Assembly (NCBI RefSeq): GCF_023337795.1
Contig: NZ_JALIRS010000003.1
Coordinates: 496,001 to 560,000, forward strand
Length of the DNA stretch: 64,000 bases
Direction: 5' to 3'
DNA from: Lysinibacillus sp. BPa_S21
GTDB taxonomy: Bacteria; Bacillota; Bacilli; Bacillales_A; Planococcaceae
Position numbers and translations under genes: made by a program
The notes under the pieces: model-generated
What the model was told of the DNA's origin: nothing
What the model saw: the letters and a program-made list of their open reading frames with translations, nothing else
Database searches by the model: none
In this document: positions 17,462 through 26,576 of the stretch, piece after piece
Layout: every line of letters begins with the position of its first letter
How positions within the stretch are numbered: the stretch's first letter is position 1

Positions 17462-18520
17462 ATGAAAAATAGAAATAAAAAAAGCAAAAAGAAGTCTTCC
17501 AAAACTTCTATAATTATAAAAGTTTCCATTCTTCTTGTTGCTAGTTTACTAATTTGCGCGACGGCATATGGCGTATATATTGCGAAGCAAGCAAAACATG
17601 CTATTGACTCAGCGCATGAAGAATTAGAAGGTCGAGACATTTCTGCACTTCGTGATGCGAAGGTAGAACCAATTCATGATAATGTTTCAGTCCTATTTGT
17701 CGGTGTAGATGATAGTGAAAACCGAGGACAAGGCTCTGAGAATTCACGTTCAGACGCGCTCATTCTAGCAACATTAAACAATAAAACGAAAACGGTGAAA
17801 ATGCTCAGTATCCCTCGAGATTCGTATGTTTACATTCCTTCTGTAGAACATAAGGATAAAATTACTCATGCACATGCCTATGGAGGAACACTTTCAACAA
17901 TTGATACTGTAGAACAACTATTAGATGTGCCAATTGACTATTATGTACGTATGAACTTTAATGCGTTTATTGATGTTGTGGATGCATTAGGTGGAATTGA
18001 AGCTGAAGTGCCTTATAAGTTACACGAAAAAGATGAATTCGATCGCAACGCCATCAACTTAGAGCCTGGTTTACAGCATTTAAACGGAAGTCAGGCACTT
18101 GCACTCGCAAGAACACGTAAGCAAGACAGTGATATTGAACGCGGCAAGCGTCAACAAGAAATTTTAACAGCGATCATCAATAAAGTTTCTTCTGTAGGAT
18201 CTATTACAAAATACGATGATGTCATTAAAGCACTTGGTGATAATATGAAGACAAATATGACATTTAGCGAAATGAAATCATTCCTATCTTATTTAACACA
18301 AGGGATGCCACGTATTGATTCTTTAACATTAGAAGGTACAGATGATATGTCTACTGGTGTTTACTACTATAAATTAAATCAAGAATCGGTTGATGAAGTG
18401 TCTGAAACTCTTAATAACCATCTTGACACCAAAAAAGCGTCTAGTAGCTTAACAAATAAAAATACTAATAATGCTAACGCTGTTGGCGATGATGCCACTG
18501 ATAGCAATAACGCTCAATAA
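17462..18520 (+). CDS. LytR-CpsA-Psr (LCP) wall polymer ligase
   Basis: LCP enzymes move undecaprenyl-linked wall teichoic acid or secondary polymer onto peptidoglycan. The 352-residue protein has a Lys-rich cytoplasmic start, one membrane helix (about residues 18-38), and an extracellular LCP domain. The domain includes SDALILATLNNKTKTVKMLS, the IPRDSYVYIP loop, HAYGGTLSTIDTVEQLL and LALARTRKQDSDIERGKRQQ, which carry the Arg/Asp residues that bind pyrophosphate. The tail is Asn/Ser-rich and disordered. It is next to tagO, which makes the lipid-linked primer. TagU-type is likely but the exact paralogue is not decided. Confidence 0.92.
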   Translation: MKNRNKKSKKKSSKTSIIIKVSILLVASLLICATAYGVYIAKQAKHAIDSAHEELEGRDISALRDAKVEPIHDNVSVLFVGVDDSENRGQGSENSRSDALILATLNNKTKTVKMLSIPRDSYVYIPSVEHKDKITHAHAYGGTLSTIDTVEQLLDVPIDYYVRMNFNAFIDVVDALGGIEAEVPYKLHEKDEFDRNAINLEPGLQHLNGSQALALARTRKQDSDIERGKRQQEILTAIINKVSSVGSITKYDDVIKALGDNMKTNMTFSEMKSFLSYLTQGMPRIDSLTLEGTDDMSTGVYYYKLNQESVDEVSETLNNHLDTKKASSSLTNKNTNNANAVGDDATDSNNAQ

Positions 18521-18523
18521 CTA

Positions 18524-18567
18524 CAAAAGCCTTTCCACGTTAAATATATTTGTGGAAAGGCTTTTTG
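18524..18567 (+). terminator. Terminator after LCP gene
   Basis: AAAAGCCTTTCCAC pairs with GTGGAAAGGCTTTT over a 13-base loop and ends in T, just after the LCP stop. Confidence 0.85.
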
Positions 18568-18629
18568 TATGGCATGATCTTGTAGCACTTATTGACCTGA
18601 GTTTTGCTCCATGTTATTTTATCGCGATT

Positions 18630-18744
18630 CGCCACTAAAAGTATGGGTTCCGCCGCTAACCTAAGGAGGAACGCCGCTAAAACACGAAGTTGCGCCGCTA
18701 ACCAAGCAAAGAACACCGCTAAACCCCAAAATTCCGCCGCTAAT
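18630..18744 (+). repeat. 21-bp array, GCCGCTAA family (array B1)
   Basis: Six cores of GCCGCTAA (first and fifth one base off) start at 18631, 18652, 18673, 18694, 18715 and 18736, exactly 21 bp apart. The array fills the gap between the convergent LCP and tagO genes. There is no open gene. Confidence 0.92.
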
Positions 18745-18792
18745 CAAGCAAGAACGCACATTGCCGTTTTTCTCTTTATCCGAGCACCAATT

Positions 18793-18827
18793 AAAAAAGC
18801 AACCATCCGTCAAGTGGATGGTTGCTT
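18793..18827 (-). terminator. tagO terminator
   Basis: AAGCAACCATCC pairs with GGATGGTTGCTT over 7 bases, followed by six T on the minus strand, directly after the tagO stop. Confidence 0.88.
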
Positions 18828-18834
18828 GAATGTT

Positions 18835-19899
18835 TTATTTATTAAATATCCGCACAAAATTCAACAGTGGTTTATAGTTTTTACCCGCCAGTCCAATGAC
18901 TTCAACCAAAATTTCAATGGCTGTTAAAATGACAGCTACGAGTAAAATGGCGCCCCATACTTTTGCCATTGAGAAGATGATGGCTGCTAAACCAAACATG
19001 ATGGCAATCCCATAAATAATAAGTACTGTTTGACGATGTGTGAAGCCCATATCTAGTAAACGGTGATGCAAGTGTGATTTATCTGGATCAGACCATTTTT
19101 TCTTCATACGTACGCGACGAACAATCGCAAAGAATGTATCAGAAATTGGCACACCTAGTATAATAACCGGAATAATTAATGTTACGACCGTTACATTTTT
19201 AAATCCAAGCAATGCGAGCACCGATATCATAAAGCCAAGGAATAAGGCTCCCGTATCTCCCATGAAGATTTTCGCTGGGTGGAAATTGTAAAATAAAAAT
19301 CCAAATGTTGCTGCTGCTAAAATGGCTGCGATTGCTAAAACGAACATATTGCTCATGATAAATGCCATAGCCGCTAAAGTTATGAGGGCAATCGTTGAAA
19401 CACCTGCCGCTAAGCCATCTAAACCATCGATTAAATTAATGGCATTTGTAATACCAACAATCCAAATAACTGTTAAAGGGATACTTAGTAATCCAAAATT
19501 TAATTCGCCAAAAAATGGTAAATTAATCATCTCAATATGAATGCCACCTACAAAAATGACAATAAGTGCCGCAACAAGTTGACCTACTAATTTGGCTTTT
19601 GCGGAAATTTCACGCATATCGTCTATGACACCTGTTGCTACGATAATACAAGCCCCAATTATAATTGCCAGTAAAAAATCACTACCATGTTCATTGTATA
19701 TCAATATCGGCCGGAAAATAGCCACAGCTATTAAAAACGCAAGGAAAATCGCCAATCCCCCAAGTCTTGGCATAATTCGTGCATGTACTTTTCGATAGTT
19801 CGGTGCATCAACAGCACCTATTCTGAATGCTAATCGTTTAACTAGTGGAGTTAACAATATTGAAGCAACAAATGCTGCTATTAAAGACACGTAGAGCAT
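18835..19899 (-). CDS. tagO: Undecaprenyl-phosphate GlcNAc-1-phosphate transferase TagO
   Basis: This integral membrane enzyme makes undecaprenyl-PP-GlcNAc, the first step of wall teichoic acid and probably of the secondary wall polymer to which SLH proteins bind. The 354-residue product has about ten membrane helices and the WecA/TagO/MraY motifs MPRLGGLAIF, GVIDDMREISAKAKL, NAINLIDGLDGLAAG, KIFMGDTGALFLGF and the cytoplasmic HLHHRLLDMGFTHRQ. A TTG at 19914 overlaps the AGGAGG site. The ATG at 19899 is 6 bases after it and is the start. Confidence 0.95.
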   Translation of the reverse strand: MLYVSLIAAFVASILLTPLVKRLAFRIGAVDAPNYRKVHARIMPRLGGLAIFLAFLIAVAIFRPILIYNEHGSDFLLAIIIGACIIVATGVIDDMREISAKAKLVGQLVAALIVIFVGGIHIEMINLPFFGELNFGLLSIPLTVIWIVGITNAINLIDGLDGLAAGVSTIALITLAAMAFIMSNMFVLAIAAILAAATFGFLFYNFHPAKIFMGDTGALFLGFMISVLALLGFKNVTVVTLIIPVIILGVPISDTFFAIVRRVRMKKKWSDPDKSHLHHRLLDMGFTHRQTVLIIYGIAIMFGLAAIIFSMAKVWGAILLVAVILTAIEILVEVIGLAGKNYKPLLNFVRIFNK

Positions 19900-20123
19900 G
19901 TCTCTCCTCCTCAAAAAAATAATCTACATTTAAATTCTAATTGATTATAGCACGAACAGACGCCGAAATATACTTTTTCTATTTATTTTCCACCATTTCA
20001 CAAATATTATTCCTTTTTTTGAAATGGAAGAATGCTGCATGTCAAATCTAGTCATCATTCGTAAAATTTGATAAAATAATGGAGTGTCTAGCATTTAGAC
20101 AACTTAAAAGGAGCGTAAATTTC

Positions 20124-22487
20124 ATGTTCTCAATTTTTAAACGCAACAATGAGCAAACTAGTGCTCGTCAATTAAAGCGCTACTATAAAATAGTAGATCA
20201 AATTAATAGTCTTGAAGAAAATTATGTGAATAAGTCAGATGAAGAATTAAAAGAAATGACTTTTATTTTCAAGGATCGTTTAGAACAAGGTGAACCAATT
20301 ACATCTATCATCCCGGACGCATTTGCTGTAGTACGCGAAGCCTCAAAACGTGTATTAGGTATGCGTCATTTTGATGTACAGCTTATCGGTGGCCTTGTTT
20401 TAACTGAAGGCAATATTGCAGAAATGCCTACAGGTGAAGGTAAAACGCTTGTCGCTTCCCTTCCTTCATATGTACGCGCATTAGAAGGTAAAGGCGTTCA
20501 CGTCATTACAGTTAATGACTATCTAGCTAAGCGTGACTACGAGCTTGTCGGCCAAATTCATCGTTTCCTTGGCTTAACAGTTGGTTTAAATATCCCAATG
20601 ATGGAGCCGGATGAAAAAAAAGAAGCCTATAACGCAGATATTACATATGGTGTCGGTACTGAGTTCGGATTTGACTACTTACGCGACAACATGGCACATA
20701 GCTTGGCTGATAAAGTACAACGTCCTTATCACTTCGCCATTATCGATGAAGTCGATAGTGTACTGATTGATGAGGCAAAAACACCGCTTATTATCGCTGG
20801 GAAAATGGGAGCGAATGATGAACTACACCGCATTTCCTCTATGCTAGCTAAACGTTTTAAAGAAGAAGAAGATTACGATTTTGATGATGAAACAAAAGCT
20901 ACTTCTTTAACTGATAAAGGCATTGAAAAGGTTGAGGCTGCCTTCAATGTTGATAATCTATATGATCTGGAACACCAAACACTTTACCATTACGTGATCC
21001 AAGCAGTTCGTGCACACGTAATGTTCAAGCGTGATGTTGATTATATCGTAAAAGATGACAAAATCGAGCTTGTTGATATGTTCACAGGTCGTATTTTAGA
21101 AGGTCGTTCACTATCTGATGGCTTACATCAAGCGATTGAAGCAAAAGAAGGCGTAACGATTACTGAAGAAAATAAAGCACAAGCACAGATTACCATTCAG
21201 AACTACTTCCGTATGTATCCTAAGCTTTCTGGGATGACGGGTACAGCGAAAACACAGGAAAAAGAAATTCGTGAAGTGTACGGCATGGAAGTTATTCAAA
21301 TTCCAACAAACCGCCCTCGTAAACGTGTCGATCAGCCTGATATTATCTTCAAAAAACAGGAAGATAAATATAAGTACGTGGCTGCCGAAGCTAAACGTCG
21401 TCATGAAAAAGGACAACCTGTTTTAATTGGGACAACGTCAATACTGCAATCTGAAACCGTTGCCGAACATTTAAAGAAGGAAGGCTTAACGTTCCAATTG
21501 CTGAATGCTAAAACAGTTGAGCAAGAGGTTGAGCTGATTTCACAAGCTGGGCAAAAAGGGCGTATTACTGTAGCAACCAATATGGCTGGCCGTGGTACAG
21601 ATATTATGCTAGCTGAAGAAGTTCACGAGCTTGGAGGCTTATTTGTCATCGGTACCGAAAAGCATGAAAGCCGTCGTGTAGATAATCAGCTACGTGGTCG
21701 TTCAGGTCGCCAAGGCGACATCGGTGAAACCCGCTTCATTCTCTCTATTGAAGATGATATGTTCCGCCGTTATGCAAAAGAAGAGGTTGAAAAATTCTCA
21801 GAAAAAATGGTTGTCGATGAAAAAGGCATCATCCAAAATAAAGAAGTTCAAGAACTCATTAACCGTACACAACGTATTGTAGAAGGCTCTCAATACGGTA
21901 TGCGTGAATACAACCTAAAATTAGATGATGTGATCAATGACCAGCGTACAGTTATTTACGGTCTACGCGATAAAATTTTAGCTGGTGAAGATTTAATGGG
22001 TGAGCTGAAAAAAATGCTAAGTGAAACAGTTGATTTTGCTGTAAGAGAAGCCGCTCCAGATGAACTCCCTTCAGTGGAATGGGATTATGATCAAATGGAA
22101 CGCTCTCTCAATTCACTATTTATGACGCCTGTCACAATTGACCGTGAAGTGGGCAAAGTAAAACAAATTTTAGCTGATATTCAGCCTTCTGAACAAGAGT
22201 TGCTTGATCGCATGGAACAGTTTGCTGGCAATGATGAAGTAATGGCTGTTATCCCACAAGTAATGCTAAGCTATCTTGATAGTAGCTGGGTGAAACATTT
22301 AGAAAACATGGCACACTTAAAAGAAGGTATCGGCTTACGTCATTACCAACAAGAAGACCCGATGCGAATTTACCAACGTGAAGGCCTAGAATTATTCGGC
22401 AAGAATTTCCAAGAATTACGTCGTTCTATCATTATAGAAATTACAGGCTTCATGAAAATGATTGAAGCACAAATGGAGGTACAATAA
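20124..22487 (+). CDS. secA2: Accessory Sec translocase ATPase SecA2
   Basis: This preprotein translocase ATPase of 787 residues has Walker A MPTGEGKT (about 104), DEVDSVLIDEA, GMTGTAKTQEKE, NMAGRGTDIML and QLRGRSGRQGD. It is shorter than housekeeping SecA and lacks the C-terminal Cys zinc finger that binds SecB and lipids, which points to SecA2. In B. anthracis SecA2 with SlaP exports the S-layer proteins. The slaP-type gene follows with a one-base TAATG overlap, supporting the same role here. The ATG at 20124 has AAAAGGAG 10 bases upstream, and an upstream in-frame ATG at 20079 has no such site. Confidence 0.94.
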   Translation: MFSIFKRNNEQTSARQLKRYYKIVDQINSLEENYVNKSDEELKEMTFIFKDRLEQGEPITSIIPDAFAVVREASKRVLGMRHFDVQLIGGLVLTEGNIAEMPTGEGKTLVASLPSYVRALEGKGVHVITVNDYLAKRDYELVGQIHRFLGLTVGLNIPMMEPDEKKEAYNADITYGVGTEFGFDYLRDNMAHSLADKVQRPYHFAIIDEVDSVLIDEAKTPLIIAGKMGANDELHRISSMLAKRFKEEEDYDFDDETKATSLTDKGIEKVEAAFNVDNLYDLEHQTLYHYVIQAVRAHVMFKRDVDYIVKDDKIELVDMFTGRILEGRSLSDGLHQAIEAKEGVTITEENKAQAQITIQNYFRMYPKLSGMTGTAKTQEKEIREVYGMEVIQIPTNRPRKRVDQPDIIFKKQEDKYKYVAAEAKRRHEKGQPVLIGTTSILQSETVAEHLKKEGLTFQLLNAKTVEQEVELISQAGQKGRITVATNMAGRGTDIMLAEEVHELGGLFVIGTEKHESRRVDNQLRGRSGRQGDIGETRFILSIEDDMFRRYAKEEVEKFSEKMVVDEKGIIQNKEVQELINRTQRIVEGSQYGMREYNLKLDDVINDQRTVIYGLRDKILAGEDLMGELKKMLSETVDFAVREAAPDELPSVEWDYDQMERSLNSLFMTPVTIDREVGKVKQILADIQPSEQELLDRMEQFAGNDEVMAVIPQVMLSYLDSSWVKHLENMAHLKEGIGLRHYQQEDPMRIYQREGLELFGKNFQELRRSIIIEITGFMKMIEAQMEVQ

Positions 22488-23389
22488 TGGGCTTATTCTC
22501 ATTCTTTAAAAAATCAGATAAACTTGGGCAAGAAAATACAATCGATTCTAAGGATTTACTGCAAAACATCAAGGTAGAAAATACAAACAATAACCGAGAT
22601 GTTGTGACGAAATTATCATACCATCCAGATTGGGAAGTACCTCAGGAGCAAAAGTATATATTCAACTTCCTTGCTAATGAGCTAGAACCGTTGAAACCAA
22701 ATCAATTATCACTTTCTTCTATTAGTATTGAAGAAGACAAACGCTCAAAAAAATGGCAAGTGCGTGCATTTTTCCGCTCATCCTTACCTCAAGCGATTGA
22801 GCTAGGTGAAATTGAACTATTCATTATGGATAAAAATGATGAGCTTGTAGCATCGAAAACATTCGACTTCGCAGCACTTGGAACAATTCCAGCAGAAAGT
22901 GCTCGTCCATGGGTATTTGATTTTGAAAAATCAACGATCAAAGTCGATAAAGTACCAGAAGATGGCTGGAAAATTGCATTCAACCTTGTTTCTCTTCGCG
23001 GTCACCAATTAGAATTAGATCCATCATGGGAAAAGCAACTCCCTGCCGCACAAAAAGAGGAACTTGCCAACATCGTAAAAACTTTACCGAAGTTAGGTGA
23101 AACAGAAGTAAACTTCACCGGCCTACAAGCGAAACTTGCTGATAACGGTAATTTAAATGTGTCTATCTTCATCCGTAACGGACATAATAAAGCGATTAAC
23201 CTAGAACAATTACCACTAGAAATTATTGATGCAACAGGCAAACAAATTGCTAAAGGCTCATTTAAAATGGATCCAATATTAACTGTGCAACCAAACTCAA
23301 CAAAGCCATGGACATTTATCTTCCCTGCAGAGCTTGTTGACGCAAAAGATGCCGACCTTTCTCGTTGGACAGCACGTGTAACACAATAA
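22487..23389 (+). CDS. slaP: S-layer assembly protein SlaP
   Basis: The 300-residue protein starts MGLFSFFKKSDKLGQ and has no signal peptide. It contains two copies of the SLAP domain, about residues 45-175 and 180-300. Each has a double-psi pattern with LSLSSISIEED...KWQVRAFFRSSL and FTGLQAKLADNGNLNVSIFI, then PWVFDFEKS and PWTFIFPAE. In B. anthracis SlaP works with SecA2 to secrete Sap and EA1. Coupling to secA2 by TAATG with GGAGG inside the secA2 end supports joint synthesis. Confidence 0.92.
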   Translation: MGLFSFFKKSDKLGQENTIDSKDLLQNIKVENTNNNRDVVTKLSYHPDWEVPQEQKYIFNFLANELEPLKPNQLSLSSISIEEDKRSKKWQVRAFFRSSLPQAIELGEIELFIMDKNDELVASKTFDFAALGTIPAESARPWVFDFEKSTIKVDKVPEDGWKIAFNLVSLRGHQLELDPSWEKQLPAAQKEELANIVKTLPKLGETEVNFTGLQAKLADNGNLNVSIFIRNGHNKAINLEQLPLEIIDATGKQIAKGSFKMDPILTVQPNSTKPWTFIFPAELVDAKDADLSRWTARVTQ

Positions 23390-23487
23390 AGTGACATTTT
23401 ACGGGCAAATAATCTCCTTACACTCGGAGTGAGAGCCTTATACTTAACGCTTCTCTATACATGAATGCCCATTAATGCAACATCGAA

Positions 23488-23521
23488 AACCCTTCTTTCC
23501 TATTGAAAGAAGGGATTTTTC
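23488..23521 (+). terminator. secA2-slaP terminator
   Basis: CCCTTCTTTC pairs with GAAAGAAGGG over CTATT, then a T-tract. It lies about 100 bases after slaP. Confidence 0.85.
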
Positions 23522-23531
23522 GTTTGTTCGC

Positions 23532-23830
23532 TTTAGTAGCGATGTTCTACCTTTATCAGCGATATTCTACCTTTTATCAGCGTTTTATCTGGTTTTATCA
23601 GCGATTCTTCGATTTTACCGGCGATCCCACTTTTATCAGCGATGTTCTCCTTTTTATCAGCGATGTTTTATCTTTTATCAGCGATATTCTACCTTTTATC
23701 AGCGTTTTATCTGGTTTTATCAGCGATTCTTCGATTTTATCGGCGATCCCACTTCTATCAGCGATGTTCTATACTTTATCAGCGTTGTTCACTTTTTATC
23801 AGCTATATGCACACTTTTATCAGCGTTGTC
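23532..23830 (+). repeat. 21-bp array, ATCAGCGAT family (array A2)
   Basis: About 15 units, with cores starting at 23535 (degenerate), 23555, 23576, 23597, 23617, 23635, 23656, 23677, 23698, 23719, 23739, 23757, 23778, 23798 and 23819. Most steps are 21 bp, a few 18 or 20. The block from about 23567 to 23660 is duplicated 122 bp further on. It lies between convergent slaP and the LysM-NlpC gene. Frames stay open across it, but I see no start with a ribosome site. Confidence 0.93.
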
Positions 23831-23846
23831 CGCCTTCATCTCCATG

Positions 23847-23884
23847 AAAAAAGCGATTTTTCCCGTATAGGCAAAAATCGCTTT
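23847..23884 (-). terminator. Terminator of LysM-NlpC gene
   Basis: AAAGCGATTTTT pairs with AAAAATCGCTTT around a loop of about 11 bases, followed by T on the minus strand. Confidence 0.8.
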
Positions 23885-23888
23885 AACT

Positions 23889-24788
23889 TTATTTAATAGC
23901 GTCCAATCGTTTATAAGCTACTAATCTTGTTGACCAGTAAGAGTATGTAACGTCTGAAATTTCAACACCGTCTGACCCCGCGTGGACAAATTTATTGTTG
24001 CCTAGATAAATACCCATATGGGATATTCCGTCTTTATAAGTATTTTGGAAAAATACTAAATCTCCCGCTACCGGATTTTTAACTTGTGTTGTATTACCGT
24101 AAAAATATCCTTCGCTACTGTCTCTTCCAATTTTTAAACCGCCTTGATTAAAGGCATAGTAAATAAGGCCACTACAATCTAAACCTTCCGATGTGTTACC
24201 ACCGTAAAGATATGGTGTTCCTACTAATGACTTGGCTACTTCTACTGTTTTCTTATAAATAGCTTGTCCATTAGCGGCAGGATCTTTAGATGTGGATGTT
24301 CCTGCATCTGAAGATCCGTTATTATGTACTGTTTCATTCTCGGGTATTGAAGCTACCGAAGATAATTTTAACACCTGTCCAATATAAATCGTGTCTGTCT
24401 TAAGACCATTCCAGTCTTTGATGTCCTTAACTATCACATTATATTGCTTAGCAATTTTGGACAATGTATCACCTTTAACTACTGTATGGGAAGCAGTTGC
24501 GGGTTTTGATGGTGTTGTCGGTTTTGTAGTTGATGGATTCGAGGGTTTTACCACAACATTAGTAGCTTGTTTTGAAACTTCAAGCTTTTGTGCGACATAA
24601 ATCATATCATTCTTTAAATTGTTCCAGCTTTTTATGTCTTGAACTGTTACTTTATGGTTTTGAGCGATTTTCGTTAGAGTGTCGCCTTTTTGCACCGTAT
24701 ACGTAGCTGCTTCTGCTGTTTGTAATGCTAAAAAAGAAGTAGCAATAGTGCTTAATGCAAGGATTCTTAATTTTTTTGTTTTTTTCAT
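23889..24788 (-). CDS. Secreted LysM2-NlpC/P60 peptidoglycan endopeptidase
   Basis: This 299-residue wall hydrolase has a signal peptide (residues 1-27, ending AEA), LysM 1 (about 28-72, TYTVQKGDTLTKIAQNH), a Thr/Pro/Lys linker, LysM 2 (about 102-146, HTVVKGDTLSKIAKQY) and a C-terminal NlpC/P60 domain. The catalytic Cys is in TSEGLDCSGLIYYAF and the His in GISHMGIYLG, with a later HAGSDG. It resembles LytE/CwlS D,L-endopeptidases that cut stem peptides. GGAGG lies 9 bases before the ATG. LysM rather than SLH anchors it to the wall. Confidence 0.93.
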   Translation of the reverse strand: MKKTKKLRILALSTIATSFLALQTAEAATYTVQKGDTLTKIAQNHKVTVQDIKSWNNLKNDMIYVAQKLEVSKQATNVVVKPSNPSTTKPTTPSKPATASHTVVKGDTLSKIAKQYNVIVKDIKDWNGLKTDTIYIGQVLKLSSVASIPENETVHNNGSSDAGTSTSKDPAANGQAIYKKTVEVAKSLVGTPYLYGGNTSEGLDCSGLIYYAFNQGGLKIGRDSSEGYFYGNTTQVKNPVAGDLVFFQNTYKDGISHMGIYLGNNKFVHAGSDGVEISDVTYSYWSTRLVAYKRLDAIK

Positions 24789-25037
24789 ATCAATTTGCCT
24801 CCGTTCGTGCTAAAATATTTCCTTGTGTGTCTATCATACTAGAGATTTTTGAATTGAGGTATCGGAAAAACTGACTATTTTTCAAACAATTTAGGAATCT
24901 TGCTGATTCCGACAGATTCTGACAAATTGTAGGAGAATATTAATTGCAAGATTAGTATTCATATGATAATATACACATCAGTATTTAAAATTTTTAGAAA
25001 GTTTCATCTTTTCAATTTTAAAGGAGTTTTAATTTTT

Positions 25038-26390
25038 ATGAAAAACATTTTGCTTTTCATCAAAGAGAATTTAGCAGTAGGTTTACTATTATTTGCCTTA
25101 TTCTTAGGCGCCGGAAATATTATCTTCCCCCCATTATTAGGTCAACAAGCTGGTGAACATATAACGACAGCCATGATCGGCTTTTTAATAACAGGTGTTG
25201 GATTACCGCTATTAGCCATTGTTGCGATTGCGAAGGCGGGTGGCGATTTACAAATACTAGCGAATCGTGTTGGCCCTACCTTTGGTGTTATTTTTACATC
25301 AATCGTATATTTGGCGATTGGACCATTTTTTGCAGTGCCGCGTACGGGGTCTGTATCCTTTGAAATCGGGATCGTCCCATTTCTTCCAGAGGGATTAACA
25401 GATCATTGGGCGCCTCTTTTCATTACTTCAATCGTATTTTTCGCCTTAATACTTTTATTAGCGATTAACCCTTCAAAGCTTGTCGATCGCGTAGGGAAAA
25501 TTTTAACGCCTGTTCTATTAGGTGTTATTCTATTACTAGCTATTAAGAGCTTTATTTCACCAATGGGTGAACCAGGAGCAGCTTTAGGTAAATATACGGA
25601 GACACCATTGACTGAGGGCTTTGTGCAAGGCTATTTAACAATGGATGTACTAAGTGCACTTGTTTTCGGAATCGTTATTTTACAAGCATTGCGCGACATG
25701 GGTATGTCAAACACTAAAAAGCAAGTCAAAACGACAATTTTCGCAGGAATTATTGCGGCTATTGGCTTATCTTTTGTCTATATCGCACTTGGACAAATTG
25801 GTAACACTAGTATCAATGCAATAGGAACTTTTGATAACGGCGGTACAATCATAGCGAAGTCAGCTGAGGCTCTATTCGGTAGACTCGGGACTATTATATT
25901 ATCTGCTACAATTTTACTAGCATGTATATCTACTGCTGTAGGTTTACTAACTGCCAATGCTCAATTTTTCAATAAACTATTTCCTAAAGTTTCGTATAAA
26001 ACGTTTTTAGTAATTTTCACAATATTCAGTGCAGCTATAACAAACGTAGGTCTTTCTACAATTATAAGTGCATCACTACCTGTATTATTAATCATCTATC
26101 CGCTTGCAATGGTATTAATGGTTCTGTCACTTTTCGATCACTTCTTTAAAGGCGGAAAAATTGTTTACATTTTAGCGTTAATTCCTACATTCTTTGTTAG
26201 TCTGAATGATGGTTTAAAGCAAATGGAGATTCATATTGCTCCATATGTGAACATTTTAAAAGCTCTACCATTATACGAGCAAAGTCTTGCATGGCTTGTA
26301 CCTGCAATCATTGGTGCGCTGATCGGCTTGATTATTCATAACCTCACAAAAAAATCAAAGAAGACTTCTCTAATTTCTTCATCTAACTAG
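25038..26390 (+). CDS. brnQ: Branched-chain amino acid carrier BrnQ
   Basis: This is a sodium-coupled importer of Leu/Ile/Val with 450 residues and about 12 membrane helices. The family signatures FALFLGAGNIIFPPLLGQQA and IAKAGGDLQILANRV, followed by AIGPFFAVPRTGSVSFEIG, are present. An in-frame ATG at 24963 lies upstream of the ribosome site; the ATG at 25038 has AAAGGAG 11 bases before it. I looked for a T-box leader and saw none. Confidence 0.94.
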   Translation: MKNILLFIKENLAVGLLLFALFLGAGNIIFPPLLGQQAGEHITTAMIGFLITGVGLPLLAIVAIAKAGGDLQILANRVGPTFGVIFTSIVYLAIGPFFAVPRTGSVSFEIGIVPFLPEGLTDHWAPLFITSIVFFALILLLAINPSKLVDRVGKILTPVLLGVILLLAIKSFISPMGEPGAALGKYTETPLTEGFVQGYLTMDVLSALVFGIVILQALRDMGMSNTKKQVKTTIFAGIIAAIGLSFVYIALGQIGNTSINAIGTFDNGGTIIAKSAEALFGRLGTIILSATILLACISTAVGLLTANAQFFNKLFPKVSYKTFLVIFTIFSAAITNVGLSTIISASLPVLLIIYPLAMVLMVLSLFDHFFKGGKIVYILALIPTFFVSLNDGLKQMEIHIAPYVNILKALPLYEQSLAWLVPAIIGALIGLIIHNLTKKSKKTSLISSSN

Positions 26391-26497
26391 AATCTGCTTG
26401 CTTTTTGCGAATAAGCCTCAAGCTTCCTATAGACAACGACGTTCTATGAATCTTGCATAAACTTACTTATTCGCAAAAGGCTAACAGATTTTTTTTG
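26391..26497 (+). terminator. Long interrupted terminator after brnQ
   Basis: AATCTG, a short bubble and CTTTTTGCGAATAAG near the stop pair with CTTATTCGCAAAAGG and ACAGATT about 60 bases later, followed by eight T. The roughly 50-base insert at the top contains further self-complementary bits. It is an unusually tall terminator. Confidence 0.6.
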
Positions 26498-26576
26498 TCA
26501 TAATTCCTCTACTTTCCCTATTCACGCTCATATGGAAAATCATGTATACTAAAGGAAATTCGAAAAGAGGTGTCCA

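Noticed and set aside
20124-22487. Housekeeping SecA
   Set aside because: It lacks the C-terminal zinc finger, is short, and is coupled to a SlaP gene, so SecA2 fits better.
23475-23896. Plus-strand frames over the array after slaP
   Set aside because: Same repeat effect: low-complexity QRF/ISD peptides that begin inside or beside the terminator.
24789-25037. T-box or other leader RNA before brnQ
   Set aside because: No T-box sequence, no terminator/antiterminator pair, and the leader is short.
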